Shown here in pieces: positions 60,201 to 64,000 of a stretch of DNA of 64,000 bases. The DNA comes from Strobilurus pachycystidiatus. Lineage: Eukaryota > Basidiomycota > Agaricomycetes > Agaricales > Physalacriaceae. Position 1 is the first letter of the stretch, and every line of letters begins with the position of its first letter. The stretch covers positions 1,984,001-2,048,000 of the forward strand of contig JAHLMK010000006.1 in the NCBI GenBank assembly GCA_019915135.1, in the 5' to 3' direction. The notes under the pieces were generated by a model. That model was not told where the DNA came from, did no database searches, and was given only the letters and a program-made list of their open reading frames with translations. A program made the position numbers and the translations under genes.

Positions 60201-63176
60201 ATGCCAAATCCCTCTCCAAGGCACACTGGTAAATGACTTTCTTGTAACGAGCTTCGTCGAAGGGTGAACCGAACACGATGTTTTCCTTGAGACCTCTTGT
60301 TAGCGAGTCTCTATCGAAAGACGCATGCAGGCTACAAACCCTGATCGTGTCATTCTGCACCCACGATTCTTGTGCAGCGTAGGCGACTCCACCGTCCCGA
60401 GGAAGGTTAAACCATCCGCCTGGTGTTGAACGGACAAAGTGCATCTCGCCTAGATGATACAGATTTGTCACAGACAGCACCACATGAGAACAGTACACGA
60501 CGACTTACCGAGCAACGCCATAAGCAACGATGTCTTGCCAGATCCCGTTGGGCCCACAATCAAGTTGATCTTGCCCTTCTTGAATTGAAGTTCTCTCTCG
60601 ATCTTCAGCGTGAACCGGCGTTTCGACGAGCTATTCTCAGCATCGGCAGACCAGAGGAAGGACGCGTTGTGGAATCCAATCCTCGGTTCGGGCGAGAACG
60701 ATAGGTCAGACGAATCCGCACGAGTCGCCGTGTAAGTGTCGATCAACTCCGTCTGGGCGTCCGTCGGTGAACATGATAGGATTCGGGAGCAAGGATAGAC
60801 TAACCTCATGTAAGAAAGTGTTCATACGGTCGAGGGAGACCTTTCCAGCCATAAGCTCGGTGATGCAAACCAGAGTTATAGAAATTTGATTCCGCAGGAG
60901 GTCAAACACCGACATGCTCGAAAAGACAATGGACGCGCTGAGGTTCTGCTTCATGACAACAGTCTATGAAATGCGTCATGATCATTAGTATATTGGAACA
61001 TGTAAATATTGAAGTGCATACACTGTATTGTGGCGATCAATAAAACCATCATACTAAAGGAAGAGAAAGGAACGCGGCTTACTGGAAGCTAAATGTGCCA
61101 ACCATCGTGATGAGCGGTATCAAATTGTTGACTGTCCCGTTGAGGAGGAAAACAAGCTGCCTTCGGCGGACCCACGAAAGTTCGTCCTCGCGCTTGTCAG
61201 CAATCTTAGCATCCATCTTGGCCTCCCAGCCGAAGAGCTTGACCATGCGGAGGACGTTGAGAGCTATAGGAATACTGATCAGTCGGGAGCAGAGAGTAGA
61301 GGCGGAAAACGTACTTTCGGTAACAAGTTGTACCCGTGCGTCAGTTTCCTTCAAGCGGTTCTGTTCTATGGTCTGCGTAAATCTGGCGACGAATCCTGGC
61401 ACGGGCAGCATTGCGACCAAGAAGCCCAATCCGACAAGCGCACTGAAGTGGAGTATTCAGAACCAAATGCCACGAGCAAAGGCCAACTGACTGACCTCCA
61501 ACCAAGGACCGTGTACAAGAAGACGATACACAATGCCAATTGCAGAGGCGAGTACACGACGAGTAGCATGAAATCCCTGGCGCTAACGATATTTGCCAGA
61601 TCCGTAGTGACCAGGTTGTTGATCTTACCGACAAGGTTGCTCGTGTCGGATTTCACCTTCTCCGCATCGGCGGAGGCGGTCTCCTCCGAGTCAATGCTCG
61701 ACTCAGTGTTGTCTTGCACGGCTCCGTCGTCCGAGTCCCCCAATGGTGTTGGAGTAGCGGCGACGGATGAAGTAGATGTAGAAGTTCCGGGTGCGGCAGC
61801 TTTCATGCGGATACGGAGCGAGTGTTCGAACGTCAGCTGTGTGAGGATCTCCTCGGCCAGGACAATGAGATGAGTCTAAAGAGGGCTTAGGGTTCGATTC
61901 ACCGACACAGAGACAAAAGTGACTTACAGCCGTGAAGATGTACCACTGAGTGGAGACGGACGCCATGAGCGGTCCGAGAAACAGCCCACAGATCCACACC
62001 CATGGCCGGATGACAGCATCCTCTCCTCCAGTTTCGATGTACGCGAGAAGACGATTGAGGCCTACGGGTCCCGCGAAGCCAAAGATGACCCAGAGCACAA
62101 TCATGCACACCATGGCGAAGCAGTCCTTGCGGAAGATGCATATCAGCCCAAAGAAGATGTGCCGTTTCTTGGCTCCAGAAAACACATCGAGGTGCTGAAA
62201 TATACGTGAGTTGGACGGCTAAGCATGCGGTTCCAAAACGTACACGGAAACTGATCTTCTTGAGGTGACCAGCATCGTCGTAGTCAGCGAGTGGAGGTAA
62301 CGCGTCGAACGGCAGATGAGGCAACGAATAAGCCTTGAAGACGATAGGGTCAAGATAGCTGTGGACGGCGAAGGAGAATATGGACGCCGTCTGCTCGGCG
62401 TTTACCACCGCCATGGGATTCTGCGCCAAAGGTGAGCAAGCGTTGACGAAGGATGGGAAAGAATTAGTACCTTCGGGTCGACTGGGATATACGGCCGAGG
62501 GATACCGAGAGGGATAACAATGCCGACGAGCACAATCAAGGCTATTTTGGCCCAGAGGATCCCTCCCTGAGCGCCATCCTGCACGACTTCGGTGAAGGTC
62601 ATCAGAGGGTAAAGGTCGCGATAGAAGTACACGGCGAACGTGACGAGCATGACAAAAATGTGGTGGCGCGTGAAGATGCGGCTCCAGGGCGGTTGCGCGA
62701 GAACGGCACCGAATGCCAAGAGTGCCGCATACGCCTAGAAGAATGTCAATTGCATTGATCGAAGGTAGACTAAGGCGAGACGCACGAACACCACGCACTC
62801 GCCAATGCTCAACCAGTCGTCTCGCGACAAGTTCGACGCCGAAAGAGCGACTAGAGCGATACTGCCGACCATCCTTAGCAACATACACGCGAATGCAGCC
62901 TGCCCGCCCGATGCCTTGATGCGCCCATGCCCACGGTCCTTCTCCGCGCGTTTGGTCGCTATTAGTCGGTACACACTGTGCGCGAGGAGAGCGAACACCG
63001 AGGTGCCAGCGGCATAGAGTGGAATAACGCGCGTGTCCGTGTATATGACAGACCTATACGAAGTCAGTCATCTCTCTTGTCTTCGTTGTTTGCGACACGC
63101 ACCTCTGGTCCGGAGCGAACGTCCACGGCGATGGAGGTAGCGCCGTCTGGCTAACACTCAGTGGATCGACCTGCAT
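57240..63176 (-). CDS. ABCC (MRP-type) full ABC transporter
   Basis: About 20 short introns; roughly 1,450 residues by my reading. Starts MQVDPLSVSQTALPPSPWTFAPD at 63176, with a TMD0-like hydrophobic N-terminus (62700-63050). TMD1 covers about 61080-62400. NBD1: Walker A GPTGSGKTSLLMALLG (about 60510-60560), Q-loop YAAQESWVQNDTIR, signature LTLSGGQKARVTLARA (about 60110-60170), Walker B IILLDDVLAALD. An acidic linker follows (AEAKEEEEAIQHAEQEVD, about 59640-59720). TMD2 is at 58300-59560. NBD2: Walker A GRTGSGKSSLTLSLL, signature NFSVGQRQIIALARA (variant of LSGGQ), Walker B LLILDEATSAIDYKTD, H-loop VAHRLQTI; stop at 57240. ATP-driven export of organic anions or drugs, at the vacuole or plasma membrane, is the family role; substrate unknown. 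No break seen. Confidence 0.9.
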
Positions 63177-64000
63177 CGTCGTGGCAGACAAAAAGCAAAG
63201 CCACGAGCGGAGATGCTGATGTATTGGTTGATTTATCGGCCATTTCGCAGCGTCCTGTGAGCGTCCATGTGGTGGTAAAGACTAAAAGGGCCGTGCCCAT
63301 ATCAAACCGGGTTTTGCCGTCGCGACTTGCGCTCATGATCATCTCACGCCGATTCTTATACTGACCTCGTTCACCTGTCCACAGTCCTCCCCGAGCACCT
63401 GATAGCCATCTCTCAGTCTACGTCTACTGCGCATTCTCATAAACATGATCCGATGTGGTCCAATTGTGAGAGAACGTAGTCGCGACTCCCCGGCCCCAGT
63501 CTGACCTTCAAATAAGCATGGCTATCGATATACGGTCGTCCTTGTTGATAGTATGAACACAGTACAATCCTCTGGTCTGGCAGCACTTCTCGACCAATTT
63601 CATAGATGGCCTCCTCAGCAACACGGCAAGCGTGAAATCCCTCGCTGGACACTGGCAGGCAGCGCTCATCAGTAGTGGATGTACGCACTCCCTCTGGTGT
63701 CCTATCTCTTGTTCTAAGAGCTAACGAGGAATACATAGTATGCATTCAAACGATCTCCTAAAAATTTGCTTGAGATGGCGCTAGTCTATAGAGGGCCGCA
63801 AGGACTCGGAGCCGGACTCTCGAAGGTGCTGTCATTCTGTAAGCGCCTCTCAGTCCTCGTACCACCAATCTAATCGTTCAAAACTCTGACAGGGCTCTCG
63901 CTCTCAATCTTTTAACGAAGAGCGTCGCTCCACTTCATCAGCAGCGACTCGGAAGGCAAGCTTTGCATCCTCGCTCCCAAGTACATTCATCGCTCTAGCC
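63177..64000. other. Upstream region of ABC transporter; possible partial gene
   Basis: A minus-strand open stretch at 63437-63745 (AEEAIYEIGREVLPDQRIVLCSYYQQGRPYIDSHAYLKVRLGPGSRDYVLSQLDHIGSCL) looks protein-like but matches nothing I know. It may be an exon of a gene extending past the window edge, or an upstream reading frame. Otherwise no feature. Confidence 0.35.

Noticed and set aside
61899..62888. Minus-strand ORF of 329 aa in the ABC transporter region
   Set aside because: Reads the transporter exons and introns in the wrong frame; the transporter motifs lie in other frames with introns.
1..64000. CRISPR arrays, bacterial operons, prophage
   Set aside because: No spaced direct-repeat arrays or bacterial gene signals; introns and element types are fungal.

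Overview
This window comes from a filamentous basidiomycete, most likely an Agaricomycete. Genes are rich in short GT-AG introns of about 48-60 nt, intergenic spaces are CT-rich, CFEM and MRP-type ABC genes are present, and the mobile DNA is typical of that group (a KDZ-class DNA transposon, chromodomain Ty3/gypsy elements, many MITEs). No bacterial, phage or CRISPR structure is visible.

Layout. (1) 1-17574: a chromodomain Ty3/gypsy element whose integrase is split by a complete 15.8-kb KDZ DNA transposon (551-16337), with a 7-bp target duplication whose removal restores the integrase frame. The transposon carries a full ten-exon transposase (1328 aa by my splice model) and six accessory genes. 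These include a tandem RNase-H1-N-type protein, a large acidic/proline-rich protein, and three proteins that share one small helical module. (2) 17575-21000: non-coding DNA and a decayed conserved gene. (3) 21000-31000: a MITE graveyard with a 1.09-kb solo LTR, two intron-containing tRNA genes (Gly and Thr), one proline-rich host gene, and a three-level nest of TIR elements. (4) 30927-45921: a solo LTR of the first gypsy family, interrupted by a 2.1-kb hAT-like non-autonomous element and by a complete young 12.4-kb gypsy element. The latter has 392-bp LTRs about 99% identical and a perfect 5-bp TSD. It has a single 2550-aa Gag-Pol with a collagen-like Gly-X-Y tract in Gag, plus a second large ORF (969-1032 aa, unknown function) after pol. 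(5) 45922-64000: mostly single-copy host DNA. It holds a pseudokinase-like gene, a Ser/acidic protein, a short-chain dehydrogenase, a CFEM GPI-anchored protein, a repeat-bearing small protein, an F-box/LRR-type protein and a full-length ABCC transporter.

How it fits together. The left three quarters is a repeat-dense accessory region built by successive insertions, and the right quarter is gene-dense euchromatin. Inside the KDZ element the accessory genes probably serve the transposon itself: they lie between its termini and have no host-pathway signature. The most likely under-described systems are this KDZ cargo set and the gypsy element with a collagen-like Gag and an env-position ORF. All gene models are by-eye splice predictions; names rest on motif recognition, not on database searches.
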